Positions 36,101-44,244 of a stretch of DNA of 64,000 nucleotides are shown piece after piece. The translations under genes were made by a program, and so were the position numbers. The DNA is taken from assembly GCA_947498065.1 (NCBI GenBank), contig CANMIS010000004.1, positions 186,001 to 250,000 on the forward strand. The letters run 5' to 3'. The notes under the pieces were generated by a model that had not been told where the DNA came from, ran no database searches, and saw only the letters and a program-made list of their open reading frames with translations. Source of the DNA: an uncultured Erythrobacter sp. Its GTDB lineage: Bacteria > Pseudomonadota > Alphaproteobacteria > Sphingomonadales > Sphingomonadaceae. Each line of letters opens with the position of its first letter. The first letter of the stretch is position 1.

Positions 36101-37957
36101 TTATGCGCCGCGCTTGATCCGAAATTTCTTGCGGCCCAGGATCGCTGCTGCAGCCAAGCCGAACAGAACCGTCATTGGCGGTGCGGGGACTTCCGTGCCG
36201 CTGCTGGTGCCGCCAGAGGAGCTGCTGGAGCTCGACGAAGATGACGAGCTGGAAGAGCTGCTGCTTGAGCTGGTTGAACCACCCGATGACGAACCAGAGC
36301 TAGAGCCGGAAGAGCTCGATGAAGACGACGAGCTGCCCGAAGACGAGCTGGTGCTGCTGGTCATATCGCCAGAGGTGCTGCCGCCGCTGGTCGATACGCC
36401 CGATGACGTCGCGCCGCCTGAGGATGACGAGCTGCTCGAAGACGAGCTGCTGCCCGAAGACGAAGAGCTGGAGGACGCACCGCCGGAGCTGCTGCCGCCT
36501 GAAGACGAACCAGATGAGCTGCCCGAAGATGAGCCTGAGCTCGAACCGCTGGAACCGCCCGAACCACCCGATGAGGACGAGCTGCTGGAGGACGACGACG
36601 AGCTTGAAGACGAGCTCGACGACGAACCGCCCGAACTACCCGAGCTGCCGCCGGTTGAAGTCATGCCGCCCGTGGTCGTCGAAGAACCGCCTCCGCTTGA
36701 TCCGCTAGAGCTGCCGCCGCCAGAGCTGCCTGAGCTACCGCCGCTGGAACCACCAGAGGAAGAACCCGATGAAGAGCCGCTGCTCGAACCAGATGAACTG
36801 CCTGAGCTGCTGCCACCGCTGGTGCCGCCGGAGGACGAGCCCGAAGAACTGCCCGAAGACGAACCAGAGGAAGAGCCGCTGCTGGAGCCGCCGCTAGAAC
36901 CACCACCCGAAGTGGTCGTGCCAGGATGGCCGGTCGTGCCGCCGGTCGAGGTCATGCCGCCCGTGGTGGTGTTACCGCCAGACGAACTGCTGGAAGACGA
37001 TGAAGACGAGCTGGAAGAGCTCGATGAGCTGGACGATGACGAGGATGAACTCGAAACATTGCCCGATGAGCTGGATACATTGCCAGACGAGCTAGAAACG
37101 TTGCCCGAAGACGAGGAGACGTTGCCCGATGAGCTCGAGACGTTACCCGACGAGCTAGAGACGTTACCCGAGGACGACGAGACATTACCCGTCGACGAAG
37201 AAACAGCGCCGGTTGAGCTCGACACATCACCCGAAGATGTCGAAGTAGAGGTTGAAACCGCGCCGGTTGACGAGGTGATCGTGCCGCTGGAGCTGGTCGA
37301 GGTGACCACGCCCGAGGACGATGTCGTCGAGGTCGAATTGTCGATATCGATGATGATGCCGCCCGAGGATGAAACCCCGTCGCTGGTCGTGCCGCCGCCC
37401 GAAGTCGTGGTGCTGACCACGGAAACATCGCCGCTCGACGAACCGCCGCCGCCGAAGAAGCCGCCGCCAAAGCCGCCGCCGAAACCGCCAAAGCCGCCGC
37501 TACCGCCGATTACGACAGGAGCCGCGCCGCCGCCGCCGCCGCGAATGGGCGGCAAAGGTGGAAGCGGAGCTGGAGCGTATGCAACTTGAGCGATGGGCGG
37601 GCACTCAGCTGGATCGAAATAGGTTTGCACAATGCGGCCTGCGCTAGCACCGGCGACCGCGCCTGGTGCAGCGTTCGGACCGAAGCCAGCTTGTTCTGGC
37701 TGGCACTCAATTGTGCGCTCTACAATACGCCGGCGGCGCTGCTCTGGTGGTGGCAGCTGACGCGTGCGCGTTTTGATCAATTGCGGCTCGCCCTTCACCA
37801 TGCGGGTGCGCGTCTCGACCAGCTTGCCGTCAATATTGGTCGTGAACTGCGGATCATCCGTGTTCATATCCTCAGCGACGCGAACAGCGCCGCCTTGAAG
37901 AATGGCGAGACCTGCGGCCGTAGCGGCCAACTTTGCTGCAACCAATTTGATCGACAT
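36101..37957 (-). CDS. Ser/Gly-rich repetitive exported protein with PEP-CTERM-like tail
   Basis: 618 residues. Signal peptide (1-28), a unique domain of about 110 residues with basic stretches and two cysteines (TIECQPE, PAECPPI), a Gly/Phe-rich hinge, then about 430 residues composed almost only of Ser, Gly and Thr, including degenerate seven-residue SSSSGNV-type repeats. The C-terminus has a short VPAPP motif, a hydrophobic helix (about 590-606) and a basic tail (GRKKFRIKRGA), the three-part plan of exosortase-sorted PEP-CTERM proteins, though the motif is a variant. Probably a surface or matrix protein. No exosortase gene is in this window. Confidence 0.82.
   Translation of the reverse strand: MSIKLVAAKLAATAAGLAILQGGAVRVAEDMNTDDPQFTTNIDGKLVETRTRMVKGEPQLIKTRTRQLPPPEQRRRRIVERTIECQPEQAGFGPNAAPGAVAGASAGRIVQTYFDPAECPPIAQVAYAPAPLPPLPPIRGGGGGAAPVVIGGSGGFGGFGGGFGGGFFGGGGSSSGDVSVVSTTTSGGGTTSDGVSSSGGIIIDIDNSTSTTSSSGVVTSTSSSGTITSSTGAVSTSTSTSSGDVSSSTGAVSSSTGNVSSSSGNVSSSSGNVSSSSGNVSSSSGNVSSSSGNVSSSSGNVSSSSSSSSSSSSSSSSSSSSSSSSSGGNTTTGGMTSTGGTTGHPGTTTSGGGSSGGSSSGSSSGSSSGSSSGSSSGGTSGGSSSGSSSGSSSGSSSGSSSGGSSGGSSGSSGGGSSSGSSGGGSSTTTGGMTSTGGSSGSSGGSSSSSSSSSSSSSSSSSSSGGSGGSSGSSSGSSSGSSSGSSSGGSSSGGASSSSSSSGSSSSSSSSSSSGGATSSGVSTSGGSTSGDMTSSTSSSSGSSSSSSSSSGSSSGSSSGGSTSSSSSSSSSSSSSSSSSSSGGTSSGTEVPAPPMTVLFGLAAAAILGRKKFRIKRGA
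37053..37241 (-). repeat. 21-bp degenerate tandem array inside the Ser-rich gene
   Basis: About nine 21-bp units of the plus-strand type GAGACGTTGCCCGATGAGCTC, each coding on the minus strand for seven residues like SSSSGNV. Units differ mostly at third codon positions and in Ser codon choice, so the array has diverged while the protein repeat was kept. Confidence 0.85.
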
Positions 37958-38093
37958 GAGATACGAGCCTTGCGTTTGCTTACTGGTGGCTCAGGGGCGG
38001 CCCATCCGCTCCTTCACCAAATCCAACCTTCTCATGATGCTTCGGCGGGCCCGCGCACAACGCGGTTAACCATGAATCGCAGCGGCTAACGCC

Positions 38094-38121
38094 GAAAAAC
38101 CCGCCAAAAGCGTGGTTTTTC
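38094..38121 (-). terminator. putative terminator downstream of ruvB
   Basis: An 8-bp stem GAAAAACC / GGTTTTTC lies 68 nt past the ruvB stop on its strand, with the T run inside the 3' arm. The remaining gap (37958-38188) shows no gene I can support. Confidence 0.5.
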
Positions 38122-38188
38122 AGAGGGCCTGTCCCAGTTTGATACCGAATATGCGGGCTAAGTAAGCCGCTGCGTTAGTCTGCGGCGC

Positions 38189-39247
38189 CTAATCGTCCTC
38201 GCCGAACATGCTGGGCTGGCCATCGCCGCTGGCCCGATTCGCAGCCGCAGGGGCTGGCGGGGTCATTTCCAGGTGCTCCCAACCGCCATCATTCAGCACC
38301 CGGCCGCGCGCGGTCCGCGCCAGCAGGCCCAGCTGGATGAGGTAAGGCTCAACCACATCCTCGACCGTATCACGCGGCTCTGCGAGGCCCGCCGCTAGCG
38401 TCTCCACGCCCACCGGGCCGCCCTTGTAAGTGGTTGCAATCATGGTGAGATAGCGCCGATCCATCGCATCCAGACCCAGCCGGTCAATCTCCAGCCGGGT
38501 CAGCGCATTGTCAGCGCCCGCGCGCGTCACCGTGCCCTCGCCCGCAACATGGGCAAAATCGCGCACACGCCTCAGCAAACGGCCAGCGACGCGAGGCGTC
38601 CCGCGCGAGCGGCGAGCGATCTCGCGCGCGCCCTGTTTGTCGATGTTCAAACCCAGCAGCCGCGCCCCGCGCGTCACCACCTGATCAAGCTCATCATGGG
38701 TGTAGAAGTTGAGCCGCACCGGAATGCCAAACCGGTCGCGCAATGGCGTCGTCAGCAGGCCCTGGCGGGTGGTCGCACCGATCAAAGTGAAGGGCGGCAA
38801 ATCGATCCGAACGCTGCGCGCCGATGGCCCCTCGCCGATGATCAGATCGAGCGCGCGGTCCTCCATTGCGGGGTACAGCACTTCCTCGACAACCGGGTTG
38901 AGCCGGTGAATTTCGTCAATAAACAGAACATCATGCGGCTCCAGATTGGTGAGCAGTGCGGCGAGATCCCCCGCCTTTGCAATCACCGGGCCAGATGTCG
39001 CGCGGAACCCCACGCCGAGCTCATTGGCGACGATCTGCGCCAGCGTTGTCTTGCCCAGACCGGGTGGGCCAAAGAACAGCGTGTGGTCCATCGCCTCACC
39101 ACGCGACTTCGCGCTTTCGATGAACACGCGCAAATTATCGCGCGCGGCCTCCTGACCGATAAATTCCTTCAGCGATTTCGGGCGCAGCGCCGCATCGGGA
39201 TCATCAGGCTGCCGGTCAGGCGAATGGATCGGTGTCTCTTCGGTCAT
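38189..39247 (-). CDS. ruvB: Holliday junction branch migration helicase RuvB
   Basis: 352 residues from ATG 39247, whose start overlaps the stop of the small gene upstream. AAA+ motor that drives Holliday-junction branch migration with RuvA. Walker A is [11 protein letters not shown], Walker [11 protein letters not shown], and sensor-1 lies in [13 protein letters not shown]; the C-terminal winged helix contains the arginine-rich [10 protein letters not shown]. ruvA is nearby (40722) but not adjacent, and ruvC is not in the window. No convincing LexA box was seen upstream. Confidence 0.98.
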   Translation of the reverse strand: MTEETPIHSPDRQPDDPDAALRPKSLKEFIGQEAARDNLRVFIESAKSRGEAMDHTLFFGPPGLGKTTLAQIVANELGVGFRATSGPVIAKAGDLAALLTNLEPHDVLFIDEIHRLNPVVEEVLYPAMEDRALDLIIGEGPSARSVRIDLPPFTLIGATTRQGLLTTPLRDRFGIPVRLNFYTHDELDQVVTRGARLLGLNIDKQGAREIARRSRGTPRVAGRLLRRVRDFAHVAGEGTVTRAGADNALTRLEIDRLGLDAMDRRYLTMIATTYKGGPVGVETLAAGLAEPRDTVEDVVEPYLIQLGLLARTARGRVLNDGGWEHLEMTPPAPAAANRASGDGQPSMFGEDD

Positions 39248-39456
39248 GCGCCCTCCCCTTCCTCTGGCATGATGCAATCGCGCACACCTGGCCCGTCAAG
39301 CAATGTGCCCCCTGCCTCCTCGCATTCGCTTTTGCCAGCGATTTCAACCGCGCCGCTCGCGCCGAGGATAAAGGCGACCACCACCGCGCCCGCCAGCAAT
39401 GGCAAAAGCCAGCGCGGGATGGTCAATCCGGGGCGAAGGTCATTGTCCTGCGTCAA
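39244..39456 (-). CDS. small single-helix membrane protein
   Basis: 70 residues with one membrane helix (about 17-35) and a short tail that has two cysteines ([17 protein letters not shown]). It overlaps ruvB downstream and the DsrE-like gene upstream by ATGA-type overlaps, so it belongs to the same operon. Family not recognised; a role with ruvB is not implied. Confidence 0.72.
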   Translation of the reverse strand: MTQDNDLRPGLTIPRWLLPLLAGAVVVAFILGASGAVEIAGKSECEEAGGTLLDGPGVRDCIMPEEGEGA

Positions 39457-40013
39457 AACGGGTTCACCGTATAGCCGTTTTGCTGGAGCACCGCATGGGC
39501 CGTCATCGCAGAGAGCGACATGCGCACGCCTTCGATCAGCTCTTCAGGTGCGATGCCATTCGCCGCCGCGCTTTGCCCGCACAGCACCACATCGACGCCG
39601 TAATCGATCATGGTGCGCAGCATCGCCGCGCTGGGATTGACGTCGGGGCTGGCCTCTCCGCCGCGCTCTTTCGCGGCCCAAGCCTCATTATTGAGCAGGT
39701 CGAGCGAAGCCTTGCCATGCACCACCAGTGCGACACGGATTTGCGCCGGATCAACGCCATTGGCGACATGCATATTGATAAAGCGCGTCACGCTTTCAAA
39801 GCTGCGGTGACGCTGCCCCTCACTGGCCGCATCGGCGACATCAAACGCGACGCTGAAACTGACATAGGCGGGCAAGTCCGTCATGCTTTCAACCGGCGCA
39901 TGCGGGCCGAATTCCTCGAACACCGGGCCGGTTTTGAAAGCGCTGAGATCAGCCTGCTGCGCAGCGGCTGGACTGGCGAGAATGAGTGCCGGGATCAGAA
40001 AAGCGAAACGCAT
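39453..40013 (-). CDS. exported DsrE family protein
   Basis: 186 residues from ATG 40013, with a signal peptide (about 1-18, ending PAAAQ). The DsrE/DsrF-like fold is suggested by VALVVHGKASLDLL and DYGVDVVLCGQSAAANGI, whose single cysteine is at the expected position. Periplasmic members may take part in sulfur relay. First gene of the DsrE-small protein-ruvB unit. Confidence 0.85.
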   Translation of the reverse strand: MRFAFLIPALILASPAAAQQADLSAFKTGPVFEEFGPHAPVESMTDLPAYVSFSVAFDVADAASEGQRHRSFESVTRFINMHVANGVDPAQIRVALVVHGKASLDLLNNEAWAAKERGGEASPDVNPSAAMLRTMIDYGVDVVLCGQSAAANGIAPEELIEGVRMSLSAMTAHAVLQQNGYTVNPF

Positions 40014-40057
40014 AGTTGTTCCTTTGGTGGTCATTTTGAGTGCACAAAGTTCGGGCC

Positions 40058-40090
40058 GTCACCCTGAACTTGTTTCAGGGTCCATCGCCC
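40058..40090. repeat. left copy of an inverted dispersed repeat flanking the GIY-YIG gene
   Basis: Core CCCTGAACTTGTTTCAGGG (40062-40080) is itself a near palindrome (7-bp arms, 5-nt centre), followed by TCCATCGCC. The right copy lies inverted at 40437-40470. Over about 31 nt the two copies differ at roughly four positions. Confidence 0.8.
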
Positions 40091-40105
40091 GTCACAAGGG
40101 TTGTC

Positions 40106-40375
40106 ATGAAGTGCGACATTCAGCCCTGCATATACATTATGGCAAGCGGTGTTCGCGGCACGCAGTACACGGGTGTCACCTCTGACCTGCCCGCGCGCCT
40201 TTGGCAGCACCGGGAGGGAACAACCGGAGGCTTCACCAGCCAATATGCGGTTCACCGATTGGTTCATTTTGAGGTCTTCGGCGCGATGGACGCCGCCATC
40301 ACCCGCGAGAAACAGATCAAAAACTGGCGGCGCCAATGGAAGATCAACCTGATCGAAGATGCCAATCCGCATTAG
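40106..40375 (+). CDS. GIY-YIG nuclease domain protein (UPF0213-like)
   Basis: 89 residues from ATG 40106. A minimal GIY-YIG domain: IYIMASGVRGTQYTGVTSDL is a variant of the two-strand motif in which GIY is IYI and YIG is YTG; the catalytic Arg (ARLWQHREG) and Glu (REKQIKNWRR) are present. Such single-domain proteins resemble UvrC N-terminal domains but lack DNA-binding partners. The gene lies precisely between two inverted copies of a dispersed repeat, hinting at a mobile or repeat-associated unit. Confidence 0.85.
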   Translation: MKCDIQPCIYIMASGVRGTQYTGVTSDLPARLWQHREGTTGGFTSQYAVHRLVHFEVFGAMDAAITREKQIKNWRRQWKINLIEDANPH

Positions 40376-40436
40376 CGAGACTTGGCGGTTGACCTTGGCT
40401 TTGAGCCTTTGCTGTCGAGCGGGTCGCAGCGTAGCG

Positions 40437-40470
40437 ATGGTGATGGATCCTGAAACAAGTTCAGGATGAC
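40437..40470. repeat. right copy of the inverted dispersed repeat
   Basis: Core TCCTGAAACAAGTTCAGGA (40448-40466), the reverse complement type of the left copy, preceded by GGTGATGGA. Repeats with this core are, from memory, common between genes in sphingomonads. Nothing else is seen between 40376 and 40512. Confidence 0.8.
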
Positions 40471-40512
40471 AGGGAGTTTTGAGGTCCGGCAAAAGAATGT
40501 GGTCGTAGTCTA

Positions 40513-40725
40513 TCATTTCTTCCACAGCTGACCACGTACAATCACTTGGCAATGGTAACAGGCAGAATGCACATTGTCGGCGTTGTACCATTCATGATCT
40601 ACACCTTTGGCAACGCAGTTCCTGCCCTTTTCAATATATTGCCCGATAGCCCATGGCAGAATGCCACGTGCGAGAGTGCGCCACCTGTATGGAAGTCTGG
40701 GATCAAACTCGAGCACTACTATCAC
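40513..40725 (-). CDS. possible small CxxC protein coupled to ruvA
   Basis: 70 residues. GTG 40725 overlaps the TGA of ruvA (GTGA). The C-terminal half carries VDHEWYNADNVHSACYHCQV, with a C-x2-C pair preceded by His, Trp and Asn, which could be a metal site. No family is recognised, and the frame could be fortuitous: codon use is not decisive at this length. Confidence 0.4.
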   Translation of the reverse strand: MIVVLEFDPRLPYRWRTLARGILPWAIGQYIEKGRNCVAKGVDHEWYNADNVHSACYHCQVIVRGQLWKK

Positions 40726-41330
40726 CCAGCCGCCTTCTTCAGCGCCACCCGGATCAGATCGCCTTCCTTTGCATCTTCTCCCAGCTCGCTTTGCGCGCGG
40801 GCCACGGCTTGAGCTGCGACTGCTGGTTTGAAGCCGAGGTTCTCCAGCGCGCTCACCGCGTCTGCGCTTGCGCCGCCGGCTTGTGAGACCGCGCCAATCG
40901 GCGCTCCCGCAATCCCGCCGCCGGGCAGACCGCCGGCCTTATCCTTCAGCTCGTTAACGATCCGGCTCGCCAGCTTTGGCCCCACTCCCTGCGCCCGTGC
41001 GACCGTGGCCGCATCGCCCCCTGCGCAGGCATCGCGCACTTCGCCGGTCGACAGGGCGGATAGGATCGCAAGTGCCACTTTGCTGCCAACCCCTTGAACG
41101 GTGGTGAGCAAGCGGAACCAATCGCGCTCTGCGCTTTCGGCAAAGCCGAGCAGGCGCATATCGTTCTCGGATACCTGCAAATCGGTGTGGATCGTGCAGG
41201 CCTCGCCCACCTCGCCCATGGCGGCGAGCGTTTTGGTGGAGCAATGGACCAGATAGCCGACGCCCTGAACATCGACGATGGCCCAATCCTCGCCCGTTTC
41301 ATCGAGCCGTCCGGATAATTTCGCGATCAT
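40722..41330 (-). CDS. ruvA: Holliday junction branch migration protein RuvA
   Basis: 202 residues from ATG 41330 (MIAKLSGRLDETG). DNA-binding tetramer that targets RuvB to Holliday junctions. The OB-fold N-terminus, the two helix-hairpin-helix motifs (LLTTVQGVGSKVALAIL and ARAQGVGPKLASRIV) and the C-terminal three-helix RuvB-binding domain (ALENLGFKPAVAAQAV) are all present. It is separated from ruvB by about 1.5 kb including the repeat/GIY-YIG unit, whereas many genomes have ruvA and ruvB adjacent. Confidence 0.97.
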   Translation of the reverse strand: MIAKLSGRLDETGEDWAIVDVQGVGYLVHCSTKTLAAMGEVGEACTIHTDLQVSENDMRLLGFAESAERDWFRLLTTVQGVGSKVALAILSALSTGEVRDACAGGDAATVARAQGVGPKLASRIVNELKDKAGGLPGGGIAGAPIGAVSQAGGASADAVSALENLGFKPAVAAQAVARAQSELGEDAKEGDLIRVALKKAAG

Positions 41331-41737
41331 ATTCGTGTTCCCTTGGACATGGTTTGTTCCTGCCTTAACCGCGCGGCTTTGACCAGAGGAAGTTGTTTGG
41401 TTGTCCAGAAGGGTATTGGTTTTCCTACCTCGCAGGCGTGCGTTATGAACTCGCCTATGCCAACTGCTTTGCTCCTCGCGCCTGTCACGCTTCATCGGAA
41501 ATTCCGATCAATCGCGGCGCCTGTGATCGATTGCTTTTCTCCCTCTGGACTGTGTTCCAGCCGTTCCAAGCGTGCTTCACCAGCGACGAACCGAGCCGCT
41601 CGCGCCCTCCGCCCTTCCACCCGGACCCTACCGGGACACTATCCGGGTGGAAGGGCGGAGGGCGCGGGCGGCTCAGCAATCAGAACAGGCGCAGCCAAAG
41701 GTGGACAAACGCGGCGAGATTGGCGAATTGGGCGGCT
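41331..41737. other. divergent intergenic region ruvA / aroC
   Basis: About 407 bp between ruvA (leftward) and aroC (rightward). Its main content is the long palindromic element at 41593-41674. Frames crossing it are low-complexity translations of the palindrome and are not genes. No clear LexA or other operator is seen before ruvA. Confidence 0.75.
41593..41674. repeat. palindromic dispersed element, copy A
   Basis: Two 33-nt arms (41593-41625 and 41642-41674) pair at 32 of 33 positions around a 16-nt loop (41626-41641). Arms begin GAGCCGC and end CACCCGGA. A second copy with the same arm and loop lengths is at 60823-60904. It lies 63 nt before the aroC start, so it may be in its leader. 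Confidence 0.92.
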
Positions 41738-42814
41738 ATGAGTTGGAACACCTTCGGACGCACATTGCGCTTCACCACTTGGGGCGAGAGCCATGGACCG
41801 GCATTGGGCGTGGTGCTCGACGGGTGCCCGCCGGGCATTGGCTTAAACGAGGCGGACATCCAGCCGTTCATGGACGCGCGCAAGCCGGGGACGAGCAAGT
41901 TCACCACTCAGCGCAAAGAGGCCGATCTGGTGCGGATCCTCTCCGGCGTGTTCGAAGGCAGAACGACCGGCACGCCGATCAGCATGATGATCGAGAACAC
42001 CGATCAGCGCAGCAAGGATTACGGCGAGATCGCCAAGAGCTATCGCCCTGGCCATGCGGACTACACCTATGATGCGAAATACGGCATCCGCGACTATCGC
42101 GGCGGCGGGCGCAGCAGCGCGCGCGAAACCGCGGCACGTGTGGCAGCGGGGGCGGTGGCGCGGCTCATCATCCCAGAGGTCACCATCACTGGCTTCGTGT
42201 GCGAGCTGGGCGGGGACAGGATCGACCGCGAGGCGATCAGCTTGGCTGAGATTGCCAACAATCCGTTCTGGTGCCCAGACAGCTGGGCGGCGAAACGCTG
42301 GGAAGAGCTGGTCGATAACGCCCGCAAGGATGGATCATCGCTGGGCGCGGTGGTCGAATGCGTCGCGGAAGGCGTGCCCGCCGGATGGGGCGCGCCGGTC
42401 TATGCGAAGCTCGACAGCGATCTGGCCGCGGCCATGATGACGATCAACGCGACCAAAGGCGTGGAGATTGGCGATGGGTTCGAGGCAGCGCGGCTGACCG
42501 GCGAGCAAAACGCCGATGCGATGAGCCCGGGCGCAGATGGCACCCCTGAGTATGCGAGCAACCATGCGGGCGGCACAGCGGGCGGCATCTCAACCGGACA
42601 GCCGGTTGTGTGCCGCACGGCGTTCAAGCCAACCAGCTCGATCCTGACCCCGGTGGACTCGATCAATTCTGATGGAGAGGCGACCAAGGTCCGCACCAAG
42701 GGACGGCACGACCCGTGCGTCGGCATTCGCGGCACGCCGGTGGTGGAGGCGATGATGGCGCTGGTGCTGGCCGATCACAAGCTGCTGCACCGTGCTCAGG
42801 TTGGCGGCGCATAG
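41738..42814 (+). CDS. aroC: chorismate synthase
   Basis: 358 residues from ATG 41738 ([20 protein letters not shown]). Last step of the shikimate pathway: converts EPSP to chorismate with reduced FMN. Signatures: GESHGPALG, the [16 protein letters not shown] active-site segment, and [17 protein letters not shown] near the C-terminus. It supplies chorismate for pheA (4425) and trp biosynthesis elsewhere. A long palindrome precedes it. Confidence 0.97.
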   Translation: MSWNTFGRTLRFTTWGESHGPALGVVLDGCPPGIGLNEADIQPFMDARKPGTSKFTTQRKEADLVRILSGVFEGRTTGTPISMMIENTDQRSKDYGEIAKSYRPGHADYTYDAKYGIRDYRGGGRSSARETAARVAAGAVARLIIPEVTITGFVCELGGDRIDREAISLAEIANNPFWCPDSWAAKRWEELVDNARKDGSSLGAVVECVAEGVPAGWGAPVYAKLDSDLAAAMMTINATKGVEIGDGFEAARLTGEQNADAMSPGADGTPEYASNHAGGTAGGISTGQPVVCRTAFKPTSSILTPVDSINSDGEATKVRTKGRHDPCVGIRGTPVVEAMMALVLADHKLLHRAQVGGA

Positions 42815-42914
42815 GATGCGGGCTCTTGGCCGCCTCGAACACTACCAAACGGCTCTGCCATTCGACCAACGCCGATTGCCACATCACCGGCCATTGGCTA
42901 GCTAGAACAACGCT

Positions 42915-44060
42915 TTGCCCCCTCTCAACGAACAAGCAGGTATCCCCATCCGTTCTTCCCCTTCTCAGCAATCAGACCTCCACCTAGACAGCGCCGCCTA
43001 CGGCCAGGACGATGGAAGCTCTGAGCCGGCCCCTGCAACCACCGCTGAAGAGGCTGAGCCCGCGATCAACCCGCGCGCTCTGGCCCGCGACCTGGCTGCG
43101 TACCGGACGCCGCGGGTCTCGCGCAGCATTTGGGAAGTCGCCTCGACCTTTATGCCATTTGCGGTGCTGCTCGGCGCGATGCTGTTCGCGGTTCAGGCCG
43201 GGCACTATATCGCCTTTGCGCTGACGCCGTTTGCGGGAATGCTGCTGCTGCGCCTGTTCATCATTCAGCACGATTGCGGGCATGGCTCGTTCTTCAAGAG
43301 CAAGACGGCCAACACCTGGCTTGGCCGTTCCATCGGTGTGCTGACGCTGACGCCGTATGACTGCTGGCGGCGCAGCCACGAGCTGCACCATGCCAGCACA
43401 GGCAACCTCGATGCGCGCGGGTTTGGCGATGTCGATACGCTGACCGTCCGCGAATACCGGGCAAAAAGCTGGCTGGGGCGGTTTGGCTACCGGCTCTATC
43501 GCCATCCGATCGTGCTGATGGGCATTGGCCCGGCCTATCTGTTCCTGCTCAGGCACCGCCTGCCGATTGGGCTGATGAAGGATGGCTCGGTCTATTGGAT
43601 CAGCGCCTTGGCCACCAACGCAGCTGCAGGCGCGCTGCTCATTGCATTGGGCCTGATCTTCGGAGCCTATGTGACCGCAATCGTGTTCTTGCCCGTGCTG
43701 CTGACGGCCGCATCGGTTGGGGTGTGGCTGTTCTATGTCCAGCATCAGTTTGAAGATGCGCATTGGGATACACGCGAGAACTGGTCCTATCACGAGTCGG
43801 CAATTGGCGGCAGCTCCTACCTGCACCTGCCCGCTGTGATGAACTGGTTCACGGGCAATATCGCGATCCACCATATCCACCATCTGGTCAGCCGGATCCC
43901 GTTCTACCGCCTGCCCACCGCGCTTAAGGAACACCCGGAGCTGGCAGAGATCAACCGCGTCGGCCCGCGCGAAGCGGTGAGCTCAATGTGGCTCGCGCTA
44001 TGGGATGAAGATCGCCGCAAGCTGATCAGCTTTCGCGAGGCGAAACGACTGACGGTCTAA
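42915..44060 (+). CDS. membrane fatty acid desaturase
   Basis: 381 residues. Di-iron desaturase with all three histidine boxes: HDCGHGS, HELHHAS and HHIHHLVS, and four or more helices. Enzymes of this type introduce a cis double bond into membrane acyl chains. The only plausible start is TTG 42915, without a recognisable ribosome site, and the first 60 residues are polar and unlike the family, so the true start may be misjudged. It stands alone, 100 nt after aroC. Confidence 0.9.
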   Translation: MPPLNEQAGIPIRSSPSQQSDLHLDSAAYGQDDGSSEPAPATTAEEAEPAINPRALARDLAAYRTPRVSRSIWEVASTFMPFAVLLGAMLFAVQAGHYIAFALTPFAGMLLLRLFIIQHDCGHGSFFKSKTANTWLGRSIGVLTLTPYDCWRRSHELHHASTGNLDARGFGDVDTLTVREYRAKSWLGRFGYRLYRHPIVLMGIGPAYLFLLRHRLPIGLMKDGSVYWISALATNAAAGALLIALGLIFGAYVTAIVFLPVLLTAASVGVWLFYVQHQFEDAHWDTRENWSYHESAIGGSSYLHLPAVMNWFTGNIAIHHIHHLVSRIPFYRLPTALKEHPELAEINRVGPREAVSSMWLALWDEDRRKLISFREAKRLTV

Positions 44061-44128
44061 GCTAAAAAGCGGCCAATTACCTGCTTGCGAGAGCGCAGAA
44101 GGTTCCCAGAAACTTCGATTGAAAAATT

Positions 44129-44143
44129 CGATCATCGTGATCG
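44129..44143. promoter_or_regulatory. 15-bp palindrome upstream of ahpC, candidate operator
   Basis: CGATCA-TCG-TGATCG, perfect 6-bp arms, 102 nt before the ahpC ATG. It does not match the ATAG-N7-CTAT consensus of OxyR, so the cognate regulator is unknown. Confidence 0.4.
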
Positions 44144-44244
44144 CACTAATCGGCTTTTGTGCAGCGCAGCAATCCCTATCTGGAGCGCACGTCAGGGGCG
44201 GACCGCGCCCCACGTAACGCATTTACAAATAAGGGGTATTACCA

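Noticed and set aside
36114..37589. Plus-strand open frame of 491 codons rich in Glu, Asp, Pro and Leu
   Set aside because: It is the antisense of the Ser/Gly-rich gene; serine codons read backwards give no stops. It has no ribosome site and no domain.
38549..39640. Plus-strand open frame of 363 codons opposite ruvB
   Set aside because: Antisense shadow of the well-supported ruvB; high GC leaves few stops. Composition is not protein-like.
40031..40591. Minus-strand 186-codon frame over the GIY-YIG region
   Set aside because: It includes translated copies of the dispersed repeat (the HPELVSGS-type string) and is antisense to the GIY-YIG domain.
41331..41400. LexA/SOS box before ruvA
   Set aside because: Two GTTC words are present but 15 nt apart instead of the alphaproteobacterial GTTC-N7-GTTC spacing.
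41500..41737. N-terminal extension of AroC reading through the palindrome (frame from 41393)
   Set aside because: Family proteins begin at the MSWNTFG type start at 41738; the upstream residues are translated palindrome.
42820..42914. tRNA-like gap between aroC and the desaturase
   Set aside because: No acceptor-stem pairing or T-loop GTTCGA pattern could be assembled; no tRNA found anywhere in the window.
42984..43934. Minus-strand 316-codon frame opposite the desaturase
   Set aside because: The plus-strand frame has all three histidine boxes; the antisense frame has Gln/His/Arg-rich shadow composition.
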